A stretch of 64,000 nt of DNA from Seonamhaeicola aphaedonensis (GTDB lineage Bacteria; Bacteroidota; Bacteroidia; Flavobacteriales; Flavobacteriaceae): assembly GCF_003386195.1 (NCBI RefSeq), contig NZ_QRDX01000007.1, positions 124,001 to 188,000 on the forward strand, written 5' to 3'. Positions 32,195 through 41,186 of the stretch are shown here, piece after piece (position 1 is the stretch's first letter; every line of letters begins with the position of its first letter). The notes beneath the pieces were generated by a model, which had not been told where the DNA came from, did not search any database, and saw only the letters and a program-made list of their open reading frames with translations. Position numbers and translations under genes: made by a program.

Positions 32195-35100
32195 ATGATT
32201 CATTTCTTTGGAAACACCAATAGCAAAGTATTTGCTGTACAATCATCAGAAGAATTATCTGCTGAAACAATCTCAAAATTAACCTGGTTATTTGGCAACC
32301 AACCTAAAATAGAGCAAGCATCATTAGATGCTTTTTTTGTTGGTCCCAGAGCTGCTATGATTACCCCTTGGAGTACCAATGCAGTGGAAATTACCCAAAA
32401 CATGGGGATTTCTGGAATTATTAGAATTGAAGAATTCCAAGCGGTTTCTGAAGATTTCAAAGATTACGACCCTATGATTTCTGAAAAATTCAACGGACTG
32501 AATCAAGAATCATTTACCATAAACATCAAGCCAGAGCCTATTTTAGATATTAAGGACATTGCGGCTTACAACATTCAAGAAGGATTATCTTTAAGTGACG
32601 AGGAAGTGGCTTATTTAGAAGGTGTTGCAAAAAAAATTGGTCGGCCATTAACCGATTCTGAAGTATTTGGATTTTCACAAGTAAACAGTGAACATTGTCG
32701 TCATAAAATATTCAATGGTACGTTTGTGATTGATGGTGAAGAAAAACCAACATCACTATTCAAATTAATCAAGAAAACATCTGAGACAAATCCTAACGAC
32801 ATCGTTTCGGCCTATAAAGACAACGTAGCTTTTATTCAAGGACCTGTAATTGAGCAATTTGCGCCTAAACGTGCTGATATTCCTGATTACTATACCACCC
32901 AAGATTTTGAATCGGTAATTTCATTAAAAGCGGAAACGCATAACTTCCCAACCACCGTAGAGCCTTTTAATGGCGCTGCAACGGGTTCTGGTGGAGAAAT
33001 TAGAGACAGATTAGCAGGTGGAAAAGGTTCTATACCACTAGCGGGAACTGCGGTTTACATGACCTCATATTCGCGTTTGGAAGAAAATCGTCCTTGGGAA
33101 AATGCTTTTGAAGAACGTGATTGGTTATACCAAACTCCAATGGATATTTTAATCAAAGCCTCTAATGGTGCTTCAGACTTTGGAAACAAGTTTGGTCAGC
33201 CATTGATTTGTGGTTCGGTATTGACTTTTGAGCATGAAGAAGATGCACAAAAATTAGGTTTCGACAAAGTAATTATGTTAGCGGGTGGTATTGGTTATGG
33301 TAAAAAAGACCAAGCTTTAAAGGATACCCCAAAAACAGGAGATAAAATTGTCATACTTGGTGGTGAAAACTACCGCATAGGTATGGGGGGCGCAGCGGTT
33401 TCAAGTGCAGATACTGGCGAATTTGCCTCTGGTATTGAGTTAAATGCTGTACAACGTTCTAATCCTGAAATGCAAAAACGTGCTGCCAATGCGGTTCGTG
33501 GTATGGTAGAAAGTGATGAAAACCTAATTGTTTCTATTCATGACCATGGTGCTGGCGGACACTTAAACTGTTTGTCTGAATTGGTTGAAGATACGGGTGG
33601 TAAAATTGATTTAGACGCCCTACCTGTTGGTGACCCTACCCTATCTGATAAAGAAATTATTGGTAACGAATCTCAAGAACGTATGGGATTGGTTATTTCT
33701 GAAGAACATATTGATATCCTAAATAAAATAGCCGATAGAGAGCGTTCACCAATGTACACCGTTGGACATGTTACTGGTGATGATAGATTTACCTTCCAAT
33801 CAAAAACCAAAGGGAATACCCCTATGGATTTAGCCATGGAAGATATGTTTGGAAGCTCACCAAAAACCATCATGACCGACAATACAGTTGAACGTAATTA
33901 TGCAGATGTTGCCTATAACTCCAATGATTTTTATACCTATCTAGACCAAGTTTTACAATTAGAAGCTGTGGCTTGTAAAGACTGGTTAACAAACAAAGTA
34001 GACCGTTGTGTGGGTGGTAAAGTAGCCAAACAACAATGTGTGGGACCATTACAAATCCCATTGAATAACGTAGGTGTTATGGCACTGGATTTTAAAGGGA
34101 AGGAAGGTATTGCTACCTCCATTGGGCACTCTCCAGTATCAGCTTTAATTGACCCTGTTGCCGGTAGTAGAAATTCCATTACAGAAGCGTTAACCAACAT
34201 CATTTGGGCACCATTAAAAGACGGCTTAAAAAATGTGTCGTTATCTGCCAACTGGATGTGGCCTTGTAAAAACGAAGGTGAAGATGCCAGATTATATGAA
34301 GCCGTTCAAGCGGTTTCAGAATTCTCTATTGATTTAGGCATCAACATTCCAACAGGAAAGGATTCGCTTTCTATGAAACAGAAATACCCAAATGGTGATG
34401 TGATTTCTCCAGGTACCGTAATCATTTCTGCCGGGGCCAACTGTGACGATATTAATAAAGTGGTTGAGCCTGTTTTAAAGAAAAACGGTGGTGATATTTA
34501 TTATATCAATATTTCTCAAGACGATTTTAAATTAGGAGGTAGTTCCTTTGCTCAAATCGTTAATAAAATTGGAAAGGAAGCGCCAACAGTTAAACATGCA
34601 GGTTATCTAAAAACCGTATTCAATACCATTCAGAATTTAATTAGAGACGAACAAATTGTTGCAGGACATGACGTTGCTTCTGGTGGATTAATCACCACAC
34701 TTTTAGAGTTATGTTTTGCTGATACTAATATTGGTGCAGAATTAGACCTATCAGACTTAAATGAAAAGGATTCATTCAAGTTATTGTTCGCTGAAAATGC
34801 AGGTATCGTTATTCAGGCGAAAGACGGTTCTATTGAAAAAGTGCTTTCTGATGCTAATATTGCATTCAACAAAATTGGTTCGGTTACTGAAAGCGACACA
34901 CTAAGTGTGATTAATAATACTGATGTGTTTACCATGACTATTTCTAGATTAAGAGATGTTTGGTATAAGACGTCTTTCTTATTAGACCAAAAGCAAACGG
35001 CTAACAGTCTAGCTGAAGCGCGTTACAACAATTACAAAAACCAACCTTTACAATACACATTCCTTGAAAACTTTACTGGGAAATTACCTATAATAGACTC

Positions 35101-35857
35101 AAGCAAGCCAAGACCGAAAGCGGCGATTCTTCGTGAAAAAGGAAGTAACTCTGAGCGCGAAATGGCAAACGCTATGTATTTAGCTGGATTCGATGTTAAA
35201 GATGTTCATATGACCGACTTAATTTCTGGTCGTGAAACCTTAGAAGACATTCAGTTCCTGGGTGCTGTTGGTGGATTCTCAAATTCAGACGTTTTAGGTT
35301 CTGCTAAAGGTTGGGCAGGTGCCATTAAATACAATGAAAAAGCGAGACAAGTCATTAGAAATTTCTTTGACAGGGAGGACACACTTTCTGTTGGAATCTG
35401 TAATGGTTGTCAGCTTTGGATGGAATTAGATCTCATTAATCCTGAGCATGAGATTCATGGTAAAATGCACCATAATGATTCTCATAAACACGAAAGTTCA
35501 TTTACTTCGGTTAAAATCCAGGAGAATAATTCAGTGATGTTATCATCATTGGCTGGAAGTACTTTAGGTGTTTGGATTTCTCATGGTGAAGGTAAGTTCA
35601 GTTTACCATATTCTGAAGACCAATATCATATTGTTGCTAAATATGGTTATGAAGGGTATCCTCATAACCCGAATGGATCTGACTTTAACACCGCTATGAT
35701 GTGTGATAAAACAGGACGTCATTTAGTAACTATGCCACATATTGAACGTTCTACGTTCCAATGGAACTGGGCAAATTACCCAGATGAACGCAAAGATGAA
35801 GTTTCTCCTTGGTTGGAAGCCTTTGTTAATGCTAGAAAGTGGGTTGAGAAACACTAA
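32195..35857 (+). CDS. purL: Phosphoribosylformylglycinamidine synthase, single-chain
   Basis: This 1220-residue enzyme makes FGAM from FGAR, glutamine and ATP in purine synthesis. It is the long form that joins synthetase and glutaminase. The start MIHFFGNTNSKVFAVQ fits the family and the promoter. The linker and FGAM-synthetase core show SQVNSEHCRHKIF, SLKAETHNFPTTVEPFNGAA and SIHDHGAGGHLNCLSELVE. The C-terminal class I glutaminase domain shows AILREKGSNSEREMANAM, the nucleophile in VGICNGCQLW and a catalytic His/Glu in MPHIERSTFQ. It is monocistronic. Confidence 0.97.
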   Translation: MIHFFGNTNSKVFAVQSSEELSAETISKLTWLFGNQPKIEQASLDAFFVGPRAAMITPWSTNAVEITQNMGISGIIRIEEFQAVSEDFKDYDPMISEKFNGLNQESFTINIKPEPILDIKDIAAYNIQEGLSLSDEEVAYLEGVAKKIGRPLTDSEVFGFSQVNSEHCRHKIFNGTFVIDGEEKPTSLFKLIKKTSETNPNDIVSAYKDNVAFIQGPVIEQFAPKRADIPDYYTTQDFESVISLKAETHNFPTTVEPFNGAATGSGGEIRDRLAGGKGSIPLAGTAVYMTSYSRLEENRPWENAFEERDWLYQTPMDILIKASNGASDFGNKFGQPLICGSVLTFEHEEDAQKLGFDKVIMLAGGIGYGKKDQALKDTPKTGDKIVILGGENYRIGMGGAAVSSADTGEFASGIELNAVQRSNPEMQKRAANAVRGMVESDENLIVSIHDHGAGGHLNCLSELVEDTGGKIDLDALPVGDPTLSDKEIIGNESQERMGLVISEEHIDILNKIADRERSPMYTVGHVTGDDRFTFQSKTKGNTPMDLAMEDMFGSSPKTIMTDNTVERNYADVAYNSNDFYTYLDQVLQLEAVACKDWLTNKVDRCVGGKVAKQQCVGPLQIPLNNVGVMALDFKGKEGIATSIGHSPVSALIDPVAGSRNSITEALTNIIWAPLKDGLKNVSLSANWMWPCKNEGEDARLYEAVQAVSEFSIDLGINIPTGKDSLSMKQKYPNGDVISPGTVIISAGANCDDINKVVEPVLKKNGGDIYYINISQDDFKLGGSSFAQIVNKIGKEAPTVKHAGYLKTVFNTIQNLIRDEQIVAGHDVASGGLITTLLELCFADTNIGAELDLSDLNEKDSFKLLFAENAGIVIQAKDGSIEKVLSDANIAFNKIGSVTESDTLSVINNTDVFTMTISRLRDVWYKTSFLLDQKQTANSLAEARYNNYKNQPLQYTFLENFTGKLPIIDSSKPRPKAAILREKGSNSEREMANAMYLAGFDVKDVHMTDLISGRETLEDIQFLGAVGGFSNSDVLGSAKGWAGAIKYNEKARQVIRNFFDREDTLSVGICNGCQLWMELDLINPEHEIHGKMHHNDSHKHESSFTSVKIQENNSVMLSSLAGSTLGVWISHGEGKFSLPYSEDQYHIVAKYGYEGYPHNPNGSDFNTAMMCDKTGRHLVTMPHIERSTFQWNWANYPDERKDEVSPWLEAFVNARKWVEKH

Positions 35858-35924
35858 TCTTATTTTCTTACTAGTCATACTTAACATAGTAAAAGTGATT
35901 TATTGACACCTTTTTGATAATTAG

Positions 35925-35956
35925 ATGCTGAATGAAATAAATTCAGCATGACAAAA
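35925..35956. repeat. Dispersed palindromic repeat, copy 3
   Basis: A nine-base perfect inverted repeat ATGCTGAAT/ATTCAGCAT (35925-35933 and 35941-35949) with a seven-base loop is followed by GACAAAAA. TTCAGCATGACAAAA also occurs in copy 1 at 11054-11068. Confidence 0.65.
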
Positions 35957-35987
35957 ATTGAATTGTAACAAGTACAATATGAACCTT

Positions 35988-36018
35988 ACTGCCAGTAGGC
36001 ATAATGTGGCAGTCTTTT
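35988..36018 (+). terminator. Possible distal terminator downstream of purL
   Basis: ACTGCCA/TGGCAGT (35988-35994 and 36007-36013) is followed by CTTTTTATT. It is 130 bases past the purL stop, so the link to purL is uncertain. Confidence 0.5.
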
Positions 36019-36080
36019 TATTCGAAAAGCATTACTTCGGTCATTCTTTCCTCTAAATGACGAATAATTTTAAAAATAAG

Positions 36081-36114
36081 AAACCCCGAACTAACATAAG
36101 TTACTTCGGGGTTT
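36081..36114 (-). terminator. Terminator downstream of ppdK
   Basis: Arms AAACCCCGAA/TTCGGGGTTT (36081-36090 and 36105-36114) are extended by TAAC/GTTA with one mismatch. A T-rich run follows on the minus strand. Confidence 0.88.
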
Positions 36115-36141
36115 CAATCAAAAAAAGAAAAACGGAAAACA

Positions 36142-38871
36142 CTATCGAGTTGCTTTAATAGCAGCTTGTGCTGCAGCAACTCTTGCGATAGGAACTCTAA
36201 ATGGAGAACAACTTACGTAGTTCATCCCTGTATTATAACAAAACTCTACAGAACTTGGTTCACCACCATGTTCACCACATATACCAACTTTTAAGTTTGT
36301 TTTGACACTCCTACCTCTTTCGGTTCCAATTTTAACCAACTGCCCTACACCTTCTTGATCAAGAACTTCAAAAGGATCATCTTTTAAAATACCTTTTTCA
36401 AGGTAAATAGGCAAGAATTTACTAGCGTCATCACGAGAATAACCAAATGTCATTTGAGTTAAATCATTGGTTCCAAACGAGAAGAAATCAGCTTTTTCAG
36501 CAATCAAATCAGCCATTAATGTAGCTCTAGGAATCTCCATCATTGTTCCCACTAAATATTCTATGGAATCATTTCTTTCTTCAAACACTTGGTTAGCAGT
36601 TGCTCTAATAACAGCCTCTTGACTTTCAAATTCTGCCATAGTACCAATTAAAGGAATCATTATTTCAGGTTTAGCTTCAATACCTTTTTCCTTAAGATTT
36701 AATGCTGCTTCAATAATAGCTCTTGCTTGCATTTCAGTAATCTCAGGATATGTAATTCCTAATCTACAACCTCTGTGACCTAACATAGGGTTAAACTCCT
36801 CAAGTTCAGCCACTTTATTTTTAACCTCCTGCAAAGTAATATGCATATCCTCTGCTAAAGCTCTTTGAGTTTCTAATTGATGTGGTACAAACTCATGTAA
36901 AGGAGGATCTAATAATCTAATTGTAACCGGAAGGCCTTCCATAGCTTCAAAAATACCTTCAAAGTCTGAGCGCTGCATAGGCAATAATTCTTTTAAAGCT
37001 TCTTTCCTACCCTTTACAGTATCTGCAAGAATCATTTCACGCATCGCCTTTATTCTATCTACTTCAAAGAACATATGTTCAGTACGCGTTAACCCAATAC
37101 CTTGGGCACCAAAGTTGCGTGCCACTTTAGCATCTTTTGGAGTATCGGCATTAGTCCTTACTTGCATCTTAGTAAATTTCTGTGCTAAATCCATAATTTC
37201 AGCAAATTCACCACTTAATTCGGGCTCCATTGTAGCGACTTTACCCTCAAAAATATTTCCTGTAGAACCGTTCAAAGAAATCCAGTCTCCTTCCTGATAT
37301 TTATGCCCGTCAACCGTTAAGGTACGTGTCTTATAGTCAATCCGTAATGCACCCGCTCCAGAAACGCAACATTTACCCATACCACGAGCCACAACGGCAG
37401 CATGCGATGTCATACCCCCACGGGCAGTTAAAATACCTCTGGCAATGTTCATTCCTTCTAAATCTTCAGGAGACGTTTCAATTCTAACCAAAATACTGCT
37501 CTTGTATTTATCAGCTTCATCAGCAAAAAATACTATTTTACCGGTGGCAGCTCCCGGAGATGCTGGAAGCCCTTGTGCTATTGCATGTGCCTTTTTTAGA
37601 GCCTTTGGATCAAAAACTGGGTGTAGTAATTCATCCAATTTATTGGGCTCAATTAACAACAATGCTTCTTTTTCATTAATCATACGTTCTTTCAATAAGT
37701 CCATGGCAATTTTCACCATGGCAGCACCAGTACGTTTTCCATTACGTGTTTGCAAAATCCAGAGCTTACCTTGTTGTATGGTAAACTCCATATCTTGCAT
37801 ATCTCGATAATGCTTTTCTAGAATCTCTTGATATTGGTTTAGTTCTTTAAATATTTCTGGCATTAACTCCTCTAAAGAGGGATAGTATTTAATTCTATCA
37901 TCTTCTTCAACTTGAGCTAATTCTGCCCAACGCTGAGACCCTGTTTTTGTAATTTGCTGAGGCGTTCTAACACCAGCAACCACATCTTCACCTTGGGCAT
38001 CAATTAAGTACTCTCCATTAAAGGTATTTTCTCCAGTTGCTGCATCTCTTGTAAAGCATACACCTGTACCAGAATCTGATCCCATATTGCCATATACCAT
38101 GGCTTGTACATTGACAGCAGTTCCCCAATCTGAAGGGTAACCATGCATTTTTCTGTAATAAACAGCTCTATCTCCATTCCAACTATTAAAAACAGCAATG
38201 ATAGCCCCAGTTAGCTGATCCCATGGGTTTGATGGAAAATTCTTGCCTGTTCGTTTCTTTACGGCTTCTTTAAAGTCATATACTAAATCTTTTAAATCTT
38301 GAATGGTAAATTCTGTGTCTAATTCAATATTTCTCTTATGCTTTAATGCTTCCATTATTTCTTCAAATGGATCAATATCCTCTTTAGATTCTGGTTTCAT
38401 TCCTAAAACAACACCTCCATACATTTGTATAAAACGTCTATAGGAATCCCAAGCAAAACGTTCATTATTTGTTTGTTTGGCTATTCCCAAAACCGCATCA
38501 TCATTAAGTCCTAAATTTAGAACGGTATCCATCATTCCGGGCATAGAAACTCTAGCGCCAGAACGCACCGAAATAAGCAATGGGTTTTCTTTGTCTCCAA
38601 ACTTGGTTCCCATAATGCTCTCTATATTAGCTATTGCTGCCTCTATCTCATCTCTTATAAATCCCATGGCAACTTCTTCACCTAATTGATTGTATTCTGT
38701 ACAAACTTCTGTAGTAATTGTAAATCCAGGAGGAACTGGAATTCCAATAGAGCTCATTTCTGCCAAATTAGCCCCTTTTCCTCCAAGTAAATTTTTCATT
38801 TCCCTGTTTCCATCGGCCTTTTTATCACCGAAATTGTAGACCCGTGGTTTTACATTCTCTAGTAATTCCAT
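36142..38871 (-). CDS. ppdK: Pyruvate, phosphate dikinase
   Basis: This 909-residue enzyme interconverts pyruvate, ATP and phosphate with PEP, AMP and pyrophosphate. The N-terminal ATP-grasp domain begins near LLGGKGANLAEMSSIGIPVP. The central phosphohistidine is in GGMTSHAAVVARGMGKCC near residue 465. The C-terminal TIM barrel has GIGLTRTEHMFF, MLGHRGCRLG and the PEP-site GICGEHGGEPSSVEFC. All family motifs are intact. Its neighbours (pflB, pflA, OFA transporter) point to fermentative carbon flow, where a PPi-linked pyruvate kinase step saves energy. An FNR-like palindrome 77 bases upstream suggests oxygen control. Confidence 0.96.
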   Translation of the reverse strand: MELLENVKPRVYNFGDKKADGNREMKNLLGGKGANLAEMSSIGIPVPPGFTITTEVCTEYNQLGEEVAMGFIRDEIEAAIANIESIMGTKFGDKENPLLISVRSGARVSMPGMMDTVLNLGLNDDAVLGIAKQTNNERFAWDSYRRFIQMYGGVVLGMKPESKEDIDPFEEIMEALKHKRNIELDTEFTIQDLKDLVYDFKEAVKKRTGKNFPSNPWDQLTGAIIAVFNSWNGDRAVYYRKMHGYPSDWGTAVNVQAMVYGNMGSDSGTGVCFTRDAATGENTFNGEYLIDAQGEDVVAGVRTPQQITKTGSQRWAELAQVEEDDRIKYYPSLEELMPEIFKELNQYQEILEKHYRDMQDMEFTIQQGKLWILQTRNGKRTGAAMVKIAMDLLKERMINEKEALLLIEPNKLDELLHPVFDPKALKKAHAIAQGLPASPGAATGKIVFFADEADKYKSSILVRIETSPEDLEGMNIARGILTARGGMTSHAAVVARGMGKCCVSGAGALRIDYKTRTLTVDGHKYQEGDWISLNGSTGNIFEGKVATMEPELSGEFAEIMDLAQKFTKMQVRTNADTPKDAKVARNFGAQGIGLTRTEHMFFEVDRIKAMREMILADTVKGRKEALKELLPMQRSDFEGIFEAMEGLPVTIRLLDPPLHEFVPHQLETQRALAEDMHITLQEVKNKVAELEEFNPMLGHRGCRLGITYPEITEMQARAIIEAALNLKEKGIEAKPEIMIPLIGTMAEFESQEAVIRATANQVFEERNDSIEYLVGTMMEIPRATLMADLIAEKADFFSFGTNDLTQMTFGYSRDDASKFLPIYLEKGILKDDPFEVLDQEGVGQLVKIGTERGRSVKTNLKVGICGEHGGEPSSVEFCYNTGMNYVSCSPFRVPIARVAAAQAAIKATR

Positions 38872-38911
38872 AATATTTAGTTTTTATTACATTTCACCCT
38901 AAAATTTCATA

Positions 38912-38955
38912 TAAATGTACATCTTAACACTTAGGCTTTTTATGACATAAATCAT
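38912..38955 (-). promoter_or_regulatory. ppdK promoter with FNR-like palindrome
   Basis: The plus strand at 38942-38955 reads ATGAC-ATAA-ATCAT (TGAY-N4-RTCA). On the minus strand it is followed after exactly 22 bases by TACATTTA (38919-38912), one base from TAnnTTTG. The centre of the palindrome would lie near -40, the usual position for class II activation by FNR proteins. Confidence 0.6.
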
Positions 38956-39000
38956 ATAAAGTCTTTAAAACCAGTAGTTTTTTCAACTTACATGAAAGCA

Positions 39001-39037
39001 AAAACCCCAAAGCAACTACAATCTGCCTCGGGGTTTT
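39001..39037 (-). terminator. Terminator of the pflB-pflA-transporter operon
   Basis: AAAACCCC/GGGGTTTT (39001-39008 and 39030-39037) is extended with G-U pairs to a ten-base stem, with a TTTTTG tail on the minus strand. Confidence 0.8.
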
Positions 39038-39076
39038 CAATTAAAAAGAAAAAATGGAAGTTTTCAAAATTTACAT

Positions 39077-40333
39077 TTAAGCAAATTTTAAGCCTTTATT
39101 TATTTTTCGGTAAGCCATTGTTACCGTGCGTTTCATAAGTAATGATACTGCTAATGCTACTACAAAGAGTCCTGCAAATACGGCCAATGTGGCATCTAAA
39201 GATCCTGTTGCATTCTTAACAACATCATAAATAGTTGGTCCCACAACTCCTGCCAAAGCCCAAGCTGTTAATACCATGCCGTGAATGGCTCCCAATTGCT
39301 TTGTTCCAAACAAATCTCCTAGGAATGCTGGTAAAGTAGAAAAACCACCACCATACATAGTTATAACAGTAAACAAAATAACCAAGAATGCTAATTCCAC
39401 TGAAATTTGAGGTAATAACCAAAATGCTAAAACTTGAAAAGCAAAAAATACGATGTAGGTATTTGCTCTTCCTAAATAATCTGACAATGTAGACCACATA
39501 ATTCTACCCACACCATTAAACACCCCTATTAAACCAACAATAGCTGCAGCTTCCATAGGTGTATAATTGAGTTTTTCTTGCATCATGGGGCTAGCTGCAG
39601 AGATAACTGCAATACCGCAAGCAATATTAATAAACATCATGATCCAGATATAGTAAAAACGAGGCGTTCTTAAAGCTTCATTAGCAGTTATATTAGCCAA
39701 ATCTGCTTTAATGGTTTTTCCTTCTCCAGGCTTATAACCTTCTGGCATATACCCTTCTGGAGGCCTTTCAATGTATCTAGCTGATGCTAAAATTAATACC
39801 ATGTAAATAGCACCTAAAATATAAAAGGCATTTGACACACCTACGGCATCAAATAATGATTGCATTACCGGACCAAAAATTAAGGCTGCAAAACCAAAGC
39901 CCATAATGGCCATTCCTGTTGCTAAACCGCGTCTATCTGGAAACCATTTTACTAATGTACTTACTGGTGTAATGTATCCTAAACCTAAACCAATACCTCC
40001 AATAACACCATAACATAGATAAAACATCCATAGAGATCCTAATTGAACAGCCAGTCCAGACCCTAAGATACCTAGTCCATAAAATATACCCGCTGTAGTA
40101 CCACTTACTCTTGGACCTACTTTTTCTACCCAACGCCCTAAAAAGGCAGCTGATAATCCTAACAATAAAATGGCTATTTTAAATGCCCATTTAATAACAC
40201 TTCCGTCTACATCAAAAATTTCCTTTACTGGGTTAGTCATTACTGAATAGGCATAAACCGACCCTATTGAAATATGTATTCCCACAGCCGAAGCTGCTAT
40301 TAACCAACGATTTTTTAACTTTTGATTGCTCAT
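39077..40333 (-). CDS. OFA-family MFS transporter (oxalate/formate type)
   Basis: This 418-residue major facilitator protein has twelve predicted helices. The start is set at MSNQKLKNRWLIAA; an upstream ATG at 40363 would add ten unlikely residues. OFA-type features are HISIGSVYAYSVMTNP in helix 1 and IGGIGLGLGYITPVSTLVKW followed by FPDRRGLATGMAIMGFG. OxlT and other OFA members exchange small carboxylates. Placed right after pflB-pflA, it may export formate or exchange a monocarboxylate during fermentation. That is an inference from context. It follows pflA by 30 bases. Confidence 0.85.
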   Translation of the reverse strand: MSNQKLKNRWLIAASAVGIHISIGSVYAYSVMTNPVKEIFDVDGSVIKWAFKIAILLLGLSAAFLGRWVEKVGPRVSGTTAGIFYGLGILGSGLAVQLGSLWMFYLCYGVIGGIGLGLGYITPVSTLVKWFPDRRGLATGMAIMGFGFAALIFGPVMQSLFDAVGVSNAFYILGAIYMVLILASARYIERPPEGYMPEGYKPGEGKTIKADLANITANEALRTPRFYYIWIMMFINIACGIAVISAASPMMQEKLNYTPMEAAAIVGLIGVFNGVGRIMWSTLSDYLGRANTYIVFFAFQVLAFWLLPQISVELAFLVILFTVITMYGGGFSTLPAFLGDLFGTKQLGAIHGMVLTAWALAGVVGPTIYDVVKNATGSLDATLAVFAGLFVVALAVSLLMKRTVTMAYRKINKGLKFA

Positions 40334-40363
40334 AATCCTATTTTTATGCTGGCTATAAACCAA

Positions 40364-41092
40364 CTAGTTTACTTTTACTTCTTTAAAATATTGTTCTAAA
40401 ATTTCTACCGCATCGTTAATCTCCTCTGCTGTATTTTCTCGGGCATCTTTTAATTGATATTCCCAACCTAAACTTTCCCATTTGTGGACACCTAGAGTAT
40501 GATAGGGTTGTATTTCAATTTTTTCAATAGTTTTATAGTCTTTGAAATACTCGCCCATTTCATGTAATAAGTCTGGCTTATTAGTAATACCTGGAATTAA
40601 TACATAGCGTAACCACATAGGTTTACCAGAAGCTTCTCTATGCTTAGCAAAGTTGAAAGTGGTTTCCTTGTTTTTCATACCTGTAATCATTTGATAACCA
40701 TCTTCTCGCATGTGTTTGATGTCTAACATCACTAAATCTGTATATTTATCTAGTAATTCTTCTACAAAGTGATTTAGTAATCTACCGTTAGTATCTATAT
40801 TGGTATGAATCCCTTCTTCTTTTAGTCTTTGAAAAAAATGAATTAATTCTTTAGATTGTAACAAAGGCTCTCCACCCGATACCGTAACACCACCAAACTC
40901 ACCAAAGTAAGATTTCATATTAACAGCTCTCTTTACTAAGCTTTCAATGGCATAATCTTCACCACCATGTGTATCAATAGTATCTGGATTGTGGCAATAC
41001 AAGCATTTTAGCTTGCAGCCCTGTAAAAAAACAACCATCCGTATGCCTGGTCCGTCATGAGTACCAAACGATTCAACCGAATGCACTCTCAA
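40364..41092 (-). CDS. pflA: Pyruvate formate-lyase activating enzyme
   Basis: This 242-residue radical SAM enzyme installs the glycyl radical in PflB. The [4Fe-4S] cysteines are C26, C30 and C33 in QGCKLKCLYCHNPDT. The SAM-binding GGE motif is in VTVSGGEPLLQ, and YHTLGVHKW near the C-terminus is typical of PflA. It lies 94 bases downstream of pflB, with a 13-base-arm hairpin in the gap, and directly upstream of the OFA transporter. The linkage to pflB makes the substrate assignment firm. Confidence 0.95.
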   Translation of the reverse strand: MRVHSVESFGTHDGPGIRMVVFLQGCKLKCLYCHNPDTIDTHGGEDYAIESLVKRAVNMKSYFGEFGGVTVSGGEPLLQSKELIHFFQRLKEEGIHTNIDTNGRLLNHFVEELLDKYTDLVMLDIKHMREDGYQMITGMKNKETTFNFAKHREASGKPMWLRYVLIPGITNKPDLLHEMGEYFKDYKTIEKIEIQPYHTLGVHKWESLGWEYQLKDARENTAEEINDAVEILEQYFKEVKVN

Positions 41093-41132
41093 TGTGTAAT
41101 CTGCAGTTTTGATAAGGTTTAGATTTTAAGTT

Positions 41133-41167
41133 AGAACTTCCGAAAGGTACTAATTTTCGGAAGTTCT
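41133..41167 (-). other. Intercistronic hairpin between pflB and pflA
   Basis: Perfect 13-base arms AGAACTTCCGAAA/TTTCGGAAGTTCT enclose a nine-base loop. On the minus strand it lies 20 bases past the pflB stop and lacks a clean T run, so it may be a partial terminator or an mRNA-stabilising stem that lowers pflA expression relative to pflB. Confidence 0.7.
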
Positions 41168-41186
41168 TACTTGACTAATTTATATG

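Noticed and set aside
32185-32200. AATCAT-AATA-ATGATT around the purL start codon.
   Set aside because: A six-base A/T stem is unlikely to be stable, and the arms are in the inverse orientation to FNR sites.
31952-32242. A 96-codon minus-strand frame opposite the purL promoter.
   Set aside because: It overlaps the start of purL, shows no domain, and its composition looks like random translation of A/T-rich DNA.
35876-35923. TTGAC and TTGAT half-sites downstream of purL that resemble FNR half-sites.
   Set aside because: They are direct rather than inverted and do not have the four-base spacing.
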